This document shows positions 1 to 8,090 of a stretch of 64,000 nt of DNA, piece after piece. The stretch comes from Cellulomonas chengniuliangii. GTDB lineage: Bacteria; Actinomycetota; Actinomycetes; Actinomycetales; Cellulomonadaceae. Location of the stretch: positions 3,472,001 to 3,536,000 of the forward strand of contig NZ_CP101988.1 of the NCBI RefSeq assembly GCF_024508335.1, in the 5' to 3' direction. The notes beneath the pieces are model-generated. The model ran no database searches, was not told the origin of the DNA, and worked only from the letters and a program-made list of their open reading frames with translations. Every line of letters begins with the position of its first letter. Position 1 is the stretch's first letter. The position numbers were made by a program, and so were the translations under genes.

Positions 1-70
1 GCCGGCCGCATGGCGCCCTACGTCACGATCGACCAGGCCCGGCTGATCGATCCAGGCGGGGCGGTGTCGA
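1..70. other. Unassigned window edge
   Basis: Nothing firm can be called here. One plus frame stays open from base 1 to a stop near 124-126, so this could be the last codons of a gene running in from the left. However, its final residues are an arginine run that is the reverse complement of the WYL gene's 3' end, which suggests the frame is open by chance. No hairpin or promoter was recognised. Confidence 0.3.
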
Positions 71-1066
71 TCAAGGACTCTGCGGCTTGGTCGCAGTGTC
101 GGCGACGGCGCCGCGCGCCGCGCTGACCCGGAGGCGGTCGGACAGGGCGAGGACCTCGTCGCGCAGGGCGTCCGGGGTGATCACCTCGAAGTCCCAGCCG
201 AGCCCGGCCAGCATGCGGGCCATGCCGTCGAGGTGCTCGGCGCGCGTCTCGAGGAGCACGCCGTCAACGTGCTCGCTCAGCCGTCCCACGCTCCGGGGCA
301 GTCGCTCGCCCGCGTCCGCGAGGGTGGTCCGCAGCACGACGGAGACCTCGTGCGACCACTTGACCGCCGCGATGCCTGACACGACCTGCGTCCTGGCGTC
401 GAAGTCATCGGGCACGACGTAGGAGCCGTCGTCCTGCCTGACCGAGGCGATGCGGTCCAAGCGGAAGGTCCGCACGTCATCACGGCCGTGGTCGTGTCCG
501 GTGACGTACCACCGGCCGGAGTGGAAGACCAAGCCGTAGACGTCGAGCTCGCGCTGCGACTCCTGCCCGTCCCAGGCGGTGTACGCGATCACGACGGTGC
601 GCCGCGCTTGCGCGGCCGAGGCGAGGCCAAGCAGCGTGTCGGCGCCGGCGGGAGCGGTGGCGCTCACCGGGGTGGTGAACTGGGCGGTCGACAGCAGGCT
701 GTCGAGCCGCTGGCCCAGGGCCCGCGGCAGCACACGCGACACCTTGGCCAGCGCGCTCGCCGTCGCCGCGTGGCCGGTGGTGGCGAGCCCCGCGCGCTCC
801 GCGGCCCTGAGGCCCAGGACGACGGCGATGGCCTCGTCGTCGGTGAGCATCAGCGGCGGCAGCTTGTAGCCCGGCGAGAGCCGGTAGCCGCCGTACCTGC
901 CCCGCTGCGCCTGGACGGGGATGCCGAGGTCGGCGAGGTGCTCGGCGTAGCGCCGGACCGTGCGCTCGTCGACCCCGAGCCGGGCAGCGAGGTCGCCGAC
1001 GGTGCGCTGCCCGCCCGTCTGGAGCAGCTCCAGCATGGCGAGCACGCGAGCGGTGGGGCGGGTCAT
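71..1066 (-). CDS. HTH/WYL-domain transcriptional regulator
   Basis: Predicted cytoplasmic DNA-binding regulator of 331 aa. The N-terminus holds a DeoR/HTH_11-type winged helix (ARVLAMLELLQTGGQRTVGD, then a recognition helix with RTVRRYAEHLADLGIPV, about residues 5-55), followed by the GRYGGYRLSPGYKLPPL segment typical of this family. The central and C-terminal parts form a WYL ligand-sensing domain (WDGQ..RELDVYGLVFHSGRWYVTG, about residues 165-200). The ATG at 1066 was chosen because GAGGAGGGCC lies directly upstream; the longer open frame has no ribosome site. It is divergent from the hydrolase gene at 1157 with 90 bp between them, so that gene is its likely target. The ligand is unknown. 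Confidence 0.88.
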   Translation of the reverse strand: MTRPTARVLAMLELLQTGGQRTVGDLAARLGVDERTVRRYAEHLADLGIPVQAQRGRYGGYRLSPGYKLPPLMLTDDEAIAVVLGLRAAERAGLATTGHAATASALAKVSRVLPRALGQRLDSLLSTAQFTTPVSATAPAGADTLLGLASAAQARRTVVIAYTAWDGQESQRELDVYGLVFHSGRWYVTGHDHGRDDVRTFRLDRIASVRQDDGSYVVPDDFDARTQVVSGIAAVKWSHEVSVVLRTTLADAGERLPRSVGRLSEHVDGVLLETRAEHLDGMARMLAGLGWDFEVITPDALRDEVLALSDRLRVSAARGAVADTATKPQSP

Positions 1067-1156
1067 GGCCCTCCTCGGCGCCGCTAGGAAAGAACTGTGA
1101 GGCAGGCTCTGCATACCGGGCGGAATCTGTCCACAATCCACCCTAGCGTTGCCGCC

Positions 1157-1897
1157 ATGAGCACCGTCACCTACGTCCTCGTCCCCGGCTTCTGGCTCGG
1201 CGCCTCGGTCTGGCGCCCCGTCGCGGACTCGCTGAGGGAGCGCGGCCACGTCGTGCACGCCGTCGAACTCTCAGGAATGGGCGAGCGCGCCGACCTCGCC
1301 TCGCCCGAGACCGACCTGACGACCCACATCGACGACGTCGTGCGCCTGCTCGAGCAGCACGACCTGCGCGACGTCGTGCTCGTCGGCCACAGCTATGGCG
1401 CCCTCGTGACCACCGGTGCGGCGGACCGCGTGCCTGAGCGCGTGGCACGCTTGGTGTACATCGACTCAGGGCCTCTGCCGGAGGGCATGGCTCAGGCCGA
1501 TTTCGAGGGACCCGACGCGCGCGCGGCGAACCAGGAGCTGGTCACGACGCACGGCCAGGGCTGGAAGCTCCCGCCGCCGCCCTGGGCCGCACTCGCCGCT
1601 GAGGCGCCCGAGGTCGACGACGCCGCTGTGGCCGCGCTGGTCGACGGCTCGCAGCCGCAGCCCTGGCGTACCGCCACCCAGCCGGTCGCGCTCACGGGCG
1701 CCTGGGAGCGGCTGCCACGGACGGGCGTGCTGTGCAGCTTCAGCCTTGAGCAACTGCAGCAGATGGCGCCACACGCGCCCGTGTTCGCGCACATGGTCGA
1801 CGGCGACTGGACCTACGTGGAGCTTCCGACGTGGCACTGGCCGATGGTGAGCCGACCGGCAGAACTCGCCAAGGTGCTGGACTCGGTCAGCCGCTAG
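1157..1897 (+). CDS. Alpha/beta-fold hydrolase
   Basis: A 246-aa soluble alpha/beta hydrolase. It starts with the first core strand YVLVPGFWLGASVWRPVADSL, in which the HG-type oxyanion position is replaced by PGFWLG. The nucleophile elbow GHSYGA lies near residue 80 and the catalytic His is probably in the LPTWHWPM stretch near the C-terminus. Proteins of this shape resemble salicylate-esterase/plant-esterase-like hydrolases, but the substrate cannot be read from sequence. The ATG at 1157 is only 8 nt after a TAGCGT that could be a -10 box (1143-1148), so the message may be leaderless. It is divergent from the WYL regulator. Confidence 0.85.
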   Translation: MSTVTYVLVPGFWLGASVWRPVADSLRERGHVVHAVELSGMGERADLASPETDLTTHIDDVVRLLEQHDLRDVVLVGHSYGALVTTGAADRVPERVARLVYIDSGPLPEGMAQADFEGPDARAANQELVTTHGQGWKLPPPPWAALAAEAPEVDDAAVAALVDGSQPQPWRTATQPVALTGAWERLPRTGVLCSFSLEQLQQMAPHAPVFAHMVDGDWTYVELPTWHWPMVSRPAELAKVLDSVSR

Positions 1898-2066
1898 ACG
1901 CTGGCGTCCGACGCGCGCTGACGCCGAGCCGGCTGCGCCTGGTGTGCGGCGGGCGACCCTGGCAGCGTGGGCGGAGCACGATCCGTGTCGATCTGGCGGC
2001 GCCCCGCACGTCTAGAGGGTGAGACGTCGGCACACCGTCGGCGCCGTTCACGAGGAGGGTCACGAC

Positions 2067-2411
2067 ATGACTCAGTACCTGCTCAGCGTCTACCAGCCCG
2101 ATGCCGCGCCGCCCGCCGGCGTCGACCTCGAGCAGATCGTCGCCGACGTGCAGAAGGTCGACCAGGCCATGAAGAACGCCGGCGTGTGGGTGTTCGCAGG
2201 CGGCCTGCACGAGACGTCGACCGCCACGGTGCTGCGCGCCCAGGACGGCGAGGTGCTCGTCACCGATGGGCCGTACGTCGAGGGCAAGGAGCACCTCGGC
2301 GGCTTCACCATCATCGAGGCGCCCGATCTCGACGCCGCGCTCGACTGGGGCAGCCAGCTCGCTGGGGCGACGACCCTGCCCATCGAGGTGCGGCCGTTCC
2401 AGGGCGGCTGA
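2067..2411 (+). CDS. YCII-related (DGPF) domain protein
   Basis: A 114-aa protein of the YCII/DGPF family. The fold signature is the N-terminal MTQYLLSVYQP strand and the VTDGPYVEGKEHLGGFTIIE motif near residues 68-88, the family's DGPF-like signature (here DGPY). A GAGGAGG ribosome site sits 9 nt before the ATG at 2067. Six bases after its stop begins an ECF42 sigma factor, and DGPF genes are the known genomic partners of that sigma group, so the two probably act as one regulatory module. The biochemical role of DGPF proteins is not established; some YCII relatives are small-molecule dehydrochlorinase-like or binding proteins. Confidence 0.88.
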   Translation: MTQYLLSVYQPDAAPPAGVDLEQIVADVQKVDQAMKNAGVWVFAGGLHETSTATVLRAQDGEVLVTDGPYVEGKEHLGGFTIIEAPDLDAALDWGSQLAGATTLPIEVRPFQGG

Positions 2412-2417
2412 CCCGAC

Positions 2418-3662
2418 ATGCCACGGCCCGGCGGCGCCGTGCCCCCGGAGGAGATCGGCCAGGTCTTCCGCCGGGAGCACGGCCGGGCGGTGGCCGTCCT
2501 GACGCGGGTCCTCGGCGACCTCGACCTCGCCGAGGACGCGGTGCAGGACGCGTTCACCGAGGCGGTGCGGCGCTGGCCCGCCGACGGGCTGCCGCCGAGT
2601 CCCGCGGGCTGGATCATCACCACGGCCCGCCGCCGCGCGATCGACCGGCTGCGCCGCGATGCGATGCGCGACGACCGGCAGGCCCAGGCGGCGCTGCTGC
2701 ACGCCCGCGACGAGCCGATCGAGGAGGGTCCCGTGCGCGACGACCGGCTCCGCCTGCTGTTCACCTGCTGCCACCCGGCACTGGCGCCCGCCGCTCAGGT
2801 GGCGCTCACGCTCCGCATGCTGGGCGGCCTGACCACCGCGGAGATCGCGCATGCGTTCCTGGTGCCCGAGCCGACGATGGCCCAGCGGATCGTCCGCGCC
2901 AAGGGCAAGATCCGCGACGCCCGCATCCCGTACCGGGTGCCGCAGGACGCTGACCTGCCCGATCGGCTGCGCGGGGTGCTGGCCGTCGTGTACCTGGTGT
3001 TCAACGAGGGGTACACCGCGTCGTGGGGCGACCGCCTGGTGCGCGACGAGCTGTGCGCGGAGGCGGTGCGGCTGGGCCGGCTGCTGGTCGAGCTGATGCC
3101 CGACGAGCCGGAGGCCGCTGGCCTGCTGGCCCTGATGCTGCTGACCGAGTCACGCCGGGACGCCCGCACCGGGCCGGGCGGCGAGCTCGTGCTGCTGGCC
3201 GATCAGGACCGCGCCCGCTGGGACCGCGGGCTGATCGACGAGGGCCAAGCGCTGGTGCGCGCGTGCCTGCGCCGTGGCCGCCCGGGGCCGTACCAGGTGC
3301 AGGCCGCGATCCAGGCGGTGCACAGCGACGCCCTCACCGCGTCGGCCACCGACTGGCGGCAGGTGCTCGCGCTCTACGACCTGCTGCTGACGCTGGCCCC
3401 GACGCCGGTGGTGGCCCTGAACCGGGCCGTGGCTGTGGCGGAGGTGTCCGGCCCCGCGGCGGCGTTGGACCTGGTGGAGGCGCTGGACCTCGACGGTTAC
3501 CACCTGCTGCACGCCGTCCGCGCCGACCTGCTGCGACGGCTCGACCGCACCGCCGAGGCGGCCCAGGCCTACGACGCCGCGATCGAGCGCACCGCGAACG
3601 CCGCCGAGCAGGAGTTCCTCCGCCACGCCCGAGCGTCACTGCCGGGCGACCGGGCGCCCTGA
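2418..3662 (+). CDS. ECF42-type RNA polymerase sigma factor
   Basis: A 414-aa extracytoplasmic-function sigma factor of the ECF42 type. Region 2 is at about residues 12-75 ([16 protein letters not shown], then [19 protein letters not shown]). Region 4 is at about 105-165 ([37 protein letters not shown]). A long C-terminal extension of roughly 230 residues is the helical/TPR-like DUF6596 segment that replaces a classical anti-sigma factor in this group. It sits 6 bp behind a DGPF gene, as expected for ECF42. Length is normal for the group. A second copy of the same two-gene module lies at 27.4-29.1 kb. Confidence 0.92.
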   Translation: MPRPGGAVPPEEIGQVFRREHGRAVAVLTRVLGDLDLAEDAVQDAFTEAVRRWPADGLPPSPAGWIITTARRRAIDRLRRDAMRDDRQAQAALLHARDEPIEEGPVRDDRLRLLFTCCHPALAPAAQVALTLRMLGGLTTAEIAHAFLVPEPTMAQRIVRAKGKIRDARIPYRVPQDADLPDRLRGVLAVVYLVFNEGYTASWGDRLVRDELCAEAVRLGRLLVELMPDEPEAAGLLALMLLTESRRDARTGPGGELVLLADQDRARWDRGLIDEGQALVRACLRRGRPGPYQVQAAIQAVHSDALTASATDWRQVLALYDLLLTLAPTPVVALNRAVAVAEVSGPAAALDLVEALDLDGYHLLHAVRADLLRRLDRTAEAAQAYDAAIERTANAAEQEFLRHARASLPGDRAP

Positions 3663-3664
3663 CG

Positions 3665-4213
3665 TCAGGCCGGGACCTCGAAGACGATCTCGAGCCCGTC
3701 CTCGTCGTCCCACTGCTCCCCCACCTCCACGAACCCGTGCTGCAGCACGAGCGATCGTGAGGCGGCGTTGTCGGGGCTGATGGTCGCCCGCACGACCCGC
3801 ACCGACGGCTCACGCCGCGCGCGGTCGAGAAGGGCGCGGAGGGCCGCCCGCGCGTGTCCGCGGCGTCGATGATCGGGATCGATGGTGTACCCGACCTCCA
3901 CCATCCCCTGCGCGTCGGGCGGGCCATGGAAACCGGCGTAGCCGACGACGGCGCCGGTCGCCGTGTCGACGACGGCGCCCGTGATCCACGGCACCGCGGC
4001 CGGGTCGGCCTCCACCTGCCGGCTCCGCAGGCCCCACACGTATCTCGCGCGAGCCCCGACGAAGAGCGGGGTCAGCGGCGCCGGAGCCGTCAGGTTCGCC
4101 GCGGCGAGGTCTCCGGCCGCCAGCGAGCGAAGCGTCGCGGCCGGCAACGCGACGAGCTCGACGGTCGCGGATCCGGCCGGGGAGGACACCTGCGCCGGGT
4201 CGTCTGTCGTCAT
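3665..4213 (-). CDS. GNAT family N-acetyltransferase
   Basis: A 182-aa RimJ/RimL-type acetyltransferase that transfers acetyl from acetyl-CoA to an unidentified amine. The acetyl-CoA binding motif A is visible as EVGYTIDPDHRRRGHARAAL (about residues 115-134), followed by the VRATISPDNAASRSLVLQHGF segment typical of the family. The ATG at 4213 was preferred over upstream starts because homologous folding begins shortly after it; the longer reading frame adds only arginine-rich sequence. It converges on the ECF42 gene, with 2 bp between the stops, and is divergent from the membrane protein at 4345. No partner gene explains its substrate. Confidence 0.85.
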   Translation of the reverse strand: MTTDDPAQVSSPAGSATVELVALPAATLRSLAAGDLAAANLTAPAPLTPLFVGARARYVWGLRSRQVEADPAAVPWITGAVVDTATGAVVGYAGFHGPPDAQGMVEVGYTIDPDHRRRGHARAALRALLDRARREPSVRVVRATISPDNAASRSLVLQHGFVEVGEQWDDEDGLEIVFEVPA

Positions 4214-4344
4214 CGCCCGACCGTGGCATGGGCGCGGGGCGCCGTCCAGGCGTTTCCGAGGTTGGATCGACGGGAACCCAGCCCGGGACATGTCGTTCCG
4301 AGATTCCCGGCCGCCAGCGCCTGCCGCCGTGGGAGCCTGACCCC

Positions 4345-4749
4345 ATGAACGCACCGACCGCACCCCGTGGCAGCACCCTCGTCTGGGTCGTCGGACTCGC
4401 CGCGGTGACCCTGATCGCCTACCTCGCCCTGCTGGGCTGGGACCAGTCGAAGACGCTCGACCCGGTGACGCAGAACGAGACCGGGCCCTACGAGGCCTGG
4501 CAGGTCATCGCGCTCGTCGTCGTGCTGGGCGCAGCGGCGTTCCTCGCGGGTCGCGCGGGCCGGCTGGTTCCTGCCCTGGTGACGATCCCGGTGGTCCTGA
4601 CGCTGGCCTTCGCAGTCGACGCCGCGACCGACAAGAACGCGGATGGGCTCTGGCCGATCGGCGCGGCGCTGGTGGCGCTGGGCTCGGCGGTGGGCGTCGC
4701 GCTGGTGGCCGCGATCGGCCAACGCTCACGCCAGCGCCAGCCTGCCTGA
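4345..4749 (+). CDS. Hypothetical four-helix membrane protein
   Basis: A 134-aa protein not recognised as a named family. Four hydrophobic segments are visible at about residues 11-33, 52-72, 74-94 and 106-129, separated by short loops, one carrying the polar stretch DPVTQNETGPYEAWQ. This suggests a small integral membrane protein with both ends probably inside. The ATG at 4345 follows a GGGAGCC that may act as a weak ribosome site. It stands alone between a divergent acetyltransferase and a VapBC-type toxin-antitoxin pair, with no clear operon link. No function can be proposed. Confidence 0.7.
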   Translation: MNAPTAPRGSTLVWVVGLAAVTLIAYLALLGWDQSKTLDPVTQNETGPYEAWQVIALVVVLGAAAFLAGRAGRLVPALVTIPVVLTLAFAVDAATDKNADGLWPIGAALVALGSAVGVALVAAIGQRSRQRQPA

Positions 4750-4801
4750 CACTCACCTGCCTAGCCAATCTGATTCTCTGATTCCGAGGTACCATCGGCC
4801 C

Positions 4802-5059
4802 ATGAAGACAGTCACCGCCACCCAGGCGTCCCGTGGCTTCTCGGACCTGCTCGACGCCGTCGAGCATGGCGAGACCGTGCAGGTCACACGCGCCGGCCAT
4901 GTCGTCGCCGAGATCCGTCCGGCGGTCCCGTCGACAGGCCGCGCACTCCGCGCGGCACTCACCGGCCTACCCCGCCTGGACGACGCCCTCATGTCAGACA
5001 TCGCCGCAGCCACGTCACTGCTGACAGCAGACGAGAGCGACCCGTGGCCCGTCGACTGA
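4802..5059 (+). CDS. Phd/YefM-family antitoxin
   Basis: An 85-aa antitoxin. The N-terminal half (MKTVTATQASRGFSDLLDAV, then HGETVQVTRAGHVVAEIRP) is the Phd/YefM DNA-binding and dimerisation fold. The C-terminal half is acidic and probably disordered, the usual toxin-wrapping region (LDDALMSDIAAATSLLTADE). Its last 16 bases overlap the start of the PIN-domain toxin gene, so the two are translationally coupled. Members of this family normally repress their own promoter together with the toxin. The toxin partner makes this a VapBC-type pair with a Phd-class antitoxin. Confidence 0.88.
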   Translation: MKTVTATQASRGFSDLLDAVEHGETVQVTRAGHVVAEIRPAVPSTGRALRAALTGLPRLDDALMSDIAAATSLLTADESDPWPVD

Positions 5060-5442
5060 TCCTGGACACGAACACGCTCATCGCCTACGAACGCGAGGCA
5101 TTCGACGTGTCGTCACTTGACGACGACGACCTGGCGATCGCCGCCACCACCGTGGCCGAGTTCCGCACCGGCATCGAGCTCGCCGACACCCCCACGCGCG
5201 CGGCCGACCGCGCTCGCATCCTCGCCGCGATCACCGATGCCGTCACGGTGCTGGACTACACGGCCCGCACCGCAGCCGAGCACGCGCGGCTGATCGCGCA
5301 CGCCCGTCGTGCGGGCGTCCCGCGGGGAGCACACGACCTGATCATCGCGGCGCACGCCCTCGAGCACGGCCGCGCCGTGATGTCCCTGGACAGCAAGGCG
5401 AGGTTCGGCAACCTGCCAGGAGTCCTCTCTCTCACGCCCTGA
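5044..5442 (+). CDS. VapC-type PIN-domain ribonuclease toxin
   Basis: A 132-aa PIN-domain protein expected to be a Mg-dependent endoribonuclease that blocks translation when freed from its antitoxin. The acidic cluster is visible: Asp8 in LILDTNTLIAYE, Glu39 in VAEFRTGIE, Asp98 in the GAHDLIIAAHA motif, and Asp116 in VMSLDSKARFG. The start is a GTG at 5044 inside the antitoxin reading frame. Length is normal for VapC. Cellular RNA target cannot be predicted from the sequence. Confidence 0.9.
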   Translation: MARRLILDTNTLIAYEREAFDVSSLDDDDLAIAATTVAEFRTGIELADTPTRAADRARILAAITDAVTVLDYTARTAAEHARLIAHARRAGVPRGAHDLIIAAHALEHGRAVMSLDSKARFGNLPGVLSLTP

Positions 5443-5475
5443 CCGTGCGGGTGTGCCGCAACGTCCGAGACGCGT

Positions 5476-5491
5476 TCGAACAGGTGTTCGA
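5476..5491. promoter_or_regulatory. LexA (SOS) box upstream of zinc-ribbon gene
   Basis: TCGAACAGGTGTTCGA fits the actinobacterial LexA consensus (CGAAC-N4-GTTCG) and is a dyad except for the central two bases. It ends 14 bp before the ATG at 5506, so LexA binding there would cover the promoter or transcription start of that gene. Function is inferred from the match only. Confidence 0.75.
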
Positions 5492-5505
5492 GTTACCGTG
5501 AGGGC

Positions 5506-5787
5506 ATGTCGATCGAATGGTCCCGGTGGACCCGCGTGCCGCAGGGCGGCTGGGAACGGGTCCCCCCTCGACGATGCCCACTGTGCGGCGCCTCGTGGAC
5601 GCTCCGCGGAGCGGGCCGCCCCGCGGAGCGGAACGTCGGCTGCACGTGCACGCCGCGGCGCCGGCACACGGTGTGGCGATGCCCGGCGTGCGGGGCGTAC
5701 GCCGCGGAAGGATGCGTCGACGTGAGCCGGTGGATCGCTTCGACGGCGCCGGTCGACCTGCCCGAGGCCTTGCGCGCCGCCGTCTAG
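5506..5787 (+). CDS. Small zinc-ribbon protein, predicted SOS gene
   Basis: A 93-aa protein of unknown function. It has several Cys pairs that could bind zinc: RCPLCGASW near residues 23-31, a GCTCTP element near 45-50, and RCPACGAYA near 58-66, in a basic, tryptophan-rich background. The pattern is that of a double zinc ribbon, often used for DNA or RNA contact. Start is the ATG at 5506, preceded by GTGAGGGC. The near-perfect LexA box ending 14 bp upstream suggests induction by DNA damage. It converges on the small membrane gene at 5796. The reading frame is short, so expression should be confirmed. Confidence 0.65.
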   Translation: MSIEWSRWTRVPQGGWERVPPRRCPLCGASWTLRGAGRPAERNVGCTCTPRRRHTVWRCPACGAYAAEGCVDVSRWIASTAPVDLPEALRAAV

Positions 5788-5795
5788 CGTCCGAC

Positions 5796-5996
5796 CTACG
5801 GGCGGTTGCGGGTCGCCAGATGGACCAGCCCGCCGACAACGGCGATGCCGGCGAGCGCGATCACCAGCACGGTGATGAAGTCGCGGACCCCGTGGGTGGA
5901 CTGCGACGCCACGAACGAGCTCACGAAGACAGCGAGCGCGACCGCCACGGCCATCGCCTTGCGCAGCTTGAGCCCGCGCTCGCGGTTGGCGCTCAT
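5796..5996 (-). CDS. Small two-helix membrane protein
   Basis: A 66-aa hypothetical protein with a basic N-terminus (SANRERGLKLRK) and two hydrophobic segments, about residues 15-31 and 40-60, ending HLATRNRP. It overlaps the upstream flavin reductase by four bases (ATGA), so the two are co-translated. No family was recognised. A supporting membrane protein for the reductase is possible, but that is only a guess from position. Confidence 0.6.
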   Translation of the reverse strand: MSANRERGLKLRKAMAVAVALAVFVSSFVASQSTHGVRDFITVLVIALAGIAVVGGLVHLATRNRP

Positions 5997-6544
5997 GCGT
6001 GGTGGCGGCGCGCGAACGCGACGAACGTGTCGAGGAACTCGTCGAGCCGGGCCGCGAGCGCGTCTTCCGGCGCACCGGTCGCGTCGAAGGATGCCGGGGT
6101 GACCTGCAGGTACATCTCCGGCTGGCCCATCAGCACCACGTCGAGGGCGGGCAGGATCGAGCGGAGGTGGGCCTGGGCGGCGGCCGTGCCGATGGGGCCG
6201 GGCGAGGCGCCGAGGATCGCGGCGGGCAGGTGGGCGAGCGCGTTGGTCCCCTTGGGGCGGCTCGCGAAGTCGATGGCGTTCTTCAGCACGGCCGGGATGC
6301 TGCGGTTGTGCTCGGGAGTGATGAAGAGCAGCGCGTCACAGGCGGCGAGCGCCTCCTTGAACGTGACGGCGACCCGCGGGTAGTCGGCCTCGAGGTCGCG
6401 GTTGAACATCGGCAGGTCGCCGATGGGGATCTCCGCGATCTTCACGCCCTCGGGCGCCCGGGCGGCCAGCGCCTCGGCCAGCAGCCGGTTGAGGGAGCCC
6501 TGCGCGAGGCTCCCCACGAGGCATCCGACGATCAGGTCAGCCAC
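5993..6544 (-). CDS. NADPH-dependent FMN reductase
   Basis: A 183-aa flavodoxin-like reductase. The FMN phosphate-binding motif GSLAQGSLNRLLAEAL is at residues 11-26 and the PEHNRSIPAVLKNAIDF motif, which contacts the isoalloxazine ring, is near residues 77-93. Such enzymes use NADPH and bound FMN to reduce quinones, azo dyes, nitro compounds or chromate. The start is a GTG at 6544 preceded by AGGTGGG. It is divergent from an HxlR regulator with only 54 bp between starts, a common arrangement in which HxlR senses reactive electrophiles or quinones and controls the reductase. Confidence 0.9.
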   Translation of the reverse strand: MADLIVGCLVGSLAQGSLNRLLAEALAARAPEGVKIAEIPIGDLPMFNRDLEADYPRVAVTFKEALAACDALLFITPEHNRSIPAVLKNAIDFASRPKGTNALAHLPAAILGASPGPIGTAAAQAHLRSILPALDVVLMGQPEMYLQVTPASFDATGAPEDALAARLDEFLDTFVAFARRHHA

Positions 6545-6554
6545 GGACCCACCT

Positions 6555-6577
6555 ACTTCTCTTTTCGAAGTGACTTC
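6555..6577. promoter_or_regulatory. Probable HxlR operator and divergent promoter
   Basis: ACTTC and GAAGT arms (6555-6559 and 6567-6571) flank seven bases, and a second ACTTC follows at 6573-6577. The site lies between the divergent reductase and HxlR genes. TTCGAA (6564-6569) and TAGTCT (6586-6591), 16 bp apart, could be the -35 and -10 boxes for hxlR. Transcription would then begin at or next to the ATG at 6599, giving a leaderless message. Confidence 0.5.
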
Positions 6578-6598
6578 TAATCCCGTAGTCTGACACAG

Positions 6599-6976
6599 AT
6601 GACCGCCGACCCGGAGCGCGCCGGCGCCTTGGCGCGAGCCTTCGGTCTGCTCGGGAAGCGGTGGAACGGGGTGATCCTGGGATCCCTCGTGGACGGCCCG
6701 CTGGGGTACACCGCGCTGCGCCGCGCGGTCGGCGCCAGTGACTCGGTGCTCGCGGGTCGGCTCGCCGAGCTGACGGCAGCAGGCGTCGTCGCCCGAGCCG
6801 TGGAGCCGGGGCCGCCGGTCACAGTGCGGTACTCGTTGACGGAGTCAGGGCAGGCGCTGGCGCCCGGCCTGCATGAGCTCAGCCGGTGGGCGCAGCGGCA
6901 CCTGCCCGATCCGGGCCGCACGCCGGGCACTGAGCCCGGCGGGAAGGTCAGCGACGGGTCGAGACCGTCACCGTGA
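6599..6976 (+). CDS. HxlR-family transcriptional regulator
   Basis: A 125-aa winged-helix regulator. The HxlR signature is present: LLGKRWNGVILGSLVDGPLG (residues 18-37), then YTALRRAVGASDSVLAGRL and a C-terminal wing with VTVRYSLTESGQAL. It normally acts as a dimer controlling a neighbouring redox gene, here most likely the divergent FMN reductase. The tail after about residue 105 is proline- and glycine-rich and overlaps the 3' end of the opposite-strand methyltransferase by 29 bases. HxlR proteins with one N-terminal Cys can sense oxidants; no Cys was seen here. Confidence 0.9.
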   Translation: MTADPERAGALARAFGLLGKRWNGVILGSLVDGPLGYTALRRAVGASDSVLAGRLAELTAAGVVARAVEPGPPVTVRYSLTESGQALAPGLHELSRWAQRHLPDPGRTPGTEPGGKVSDGSRPSP

Positions 6977-8090
6977 ACTTGGCGTTGCGGGCTGCCTGAC
7001 GCGTCGGGCCGACCACCTGCTCCAACGTCGGCCGGTACATCAGGTGGGAGTTCCACACCGCCCACAGCTCGCCGCCCGGACGCAGCACCCGCGCGGCATC
7101 GGCGAAGAGCCGCCGGGCCAGCCCCGGGTGCACCGCGGCGCCGACGTGGAACGGCGGGTTGAGCACCACCAGGTCGATGCTCGCGTCCGGCACGCCGGTC
7201 GCGGCGTCGGCCCGCAGCACGGTGACCCGGTCGGCGACGCCGTTGGACTCGGCGGTCGCCTGGGCCGAGGTCACCGCGGCGAACGACTCATCCGTCGCGG
7301 TGACGCGCAGGCTCGGCCGCGACTGGGCCAGCGCGACGGCGAGCAGCCCCGTGCCGCAGCCCAGGTCGAGGGCGGTCGCTGCGTCGGGCGCCATCTGGGC
7401 CAGGTGCTCCAGCAGGAACCGCGTCCCGATGTCGACGCTGGTCCCCGCGAAGGCGCCACCGTGCGCGCACACCATCACACTGCGCCCTCCGGGCAGGCTG
7501 TGGCGCTCCCGCGCGGGCCAGGCGCCCGCGGGCCGCTGATCCTCGGGGAGCGGGTCGGCGGCGACCAGCACCCGGGACTTCTGCCGCGCGAGCCTGGCCT
7601 GCACCGACGCGAAGTGCCGGCCGAGCACGTCGTTCATCGTGCGGCTCATGTGCTTGAGCCGGCCGCCGGCCACCACCACGACCCGGGGGTCGGCGTGCTC
7701 GGCGATCAGGCCGGCGATCTCGTCGAGCGCCTCGAGCGATCGCGGCAGCTGCAGCAGCACCACGCGGGCCCCGGCCACCAGGGACGGGCCCAAGGGCAGC
7801 GACTCGAAGGCGCCGGCAAGGCCCGCCCGCTCCGCGTTGGCCGCGAGCGCGAGCTCGCCCGTCAGACGGTCCTGGTGCGTCCTCATCCCCGTGGCCCCGA
7901 GCCGGGCGGCAGCGCCCAAGGTCAGCGCGCCGTAGTGGTCGCCGATCACGACGACGGAGCCTGCGGGCGCCTCCGCCAGCGAGGGGGCTGCCTCGTCAAG
8001 GATCAGCCGGTCCGAGGCGTCCACCGCGAACAGGTTCGGCGCCTCCAGGTCCGGGGCGCGCCGCAGCGTGTCCAGCACGTCGTCGGTCAT
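6948..8090 (-). CDS. RsmC/RlmG-like class I methyltransferase
   Basis: A 380-aa S-adenosylmethionine-dependent methyltransferase with the duplicated layout of 16S/23S rRNA (guanine-N2) methyltransferases RsmC and RlmG. The N-terminal half (about 1-190) is a degenerate methyltransferase-like domain. The C-terminal half carries the cofactor motif ALDLGCGTGLLAVAL (about 243-257) and the catalytic NPPF motif VLNPPFHVGAA (about 311-321). Its stop lies inside the 3' end of hxlR on the other strand. It overlaps the YchJ-like gene by ATGA, so the pair is co-translated. The exact guanine target is not determinable here. Confidence 0.85.
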   Translation of the reverse strand: MTDDVLDTLRRAPDLEAPNLFAVDASDRLILDEAAPSLAEAPAGSVVVIGDHYGALTLGAAARLGATGMRTHQDRLTGELALAANAERAGLAGAFESLPLGPSLVAGARVVLLQLPRSLEALDEIAGLIAEHADPRVVVVAGGRLKHMSRTMNDVLGRHFASVQARLARQKSRVLVAADPLPEDQRPAGAWPARERHSLPGGRSVMVCAHGGAFAGTSVDIGTRFLLEHLAQMAPDAATALDLGCGTGLLAVALAQSRPSLRVTATDESFAAVTSAQATAESNGVADRVTVLRADAATGVPDASIDLVVLNPPFHVGAAVHPGLARRLFADAARVLRPGGELWAVWNSHLMYRPTLEQVVGPTRQAARNAKFTVTVSTRR

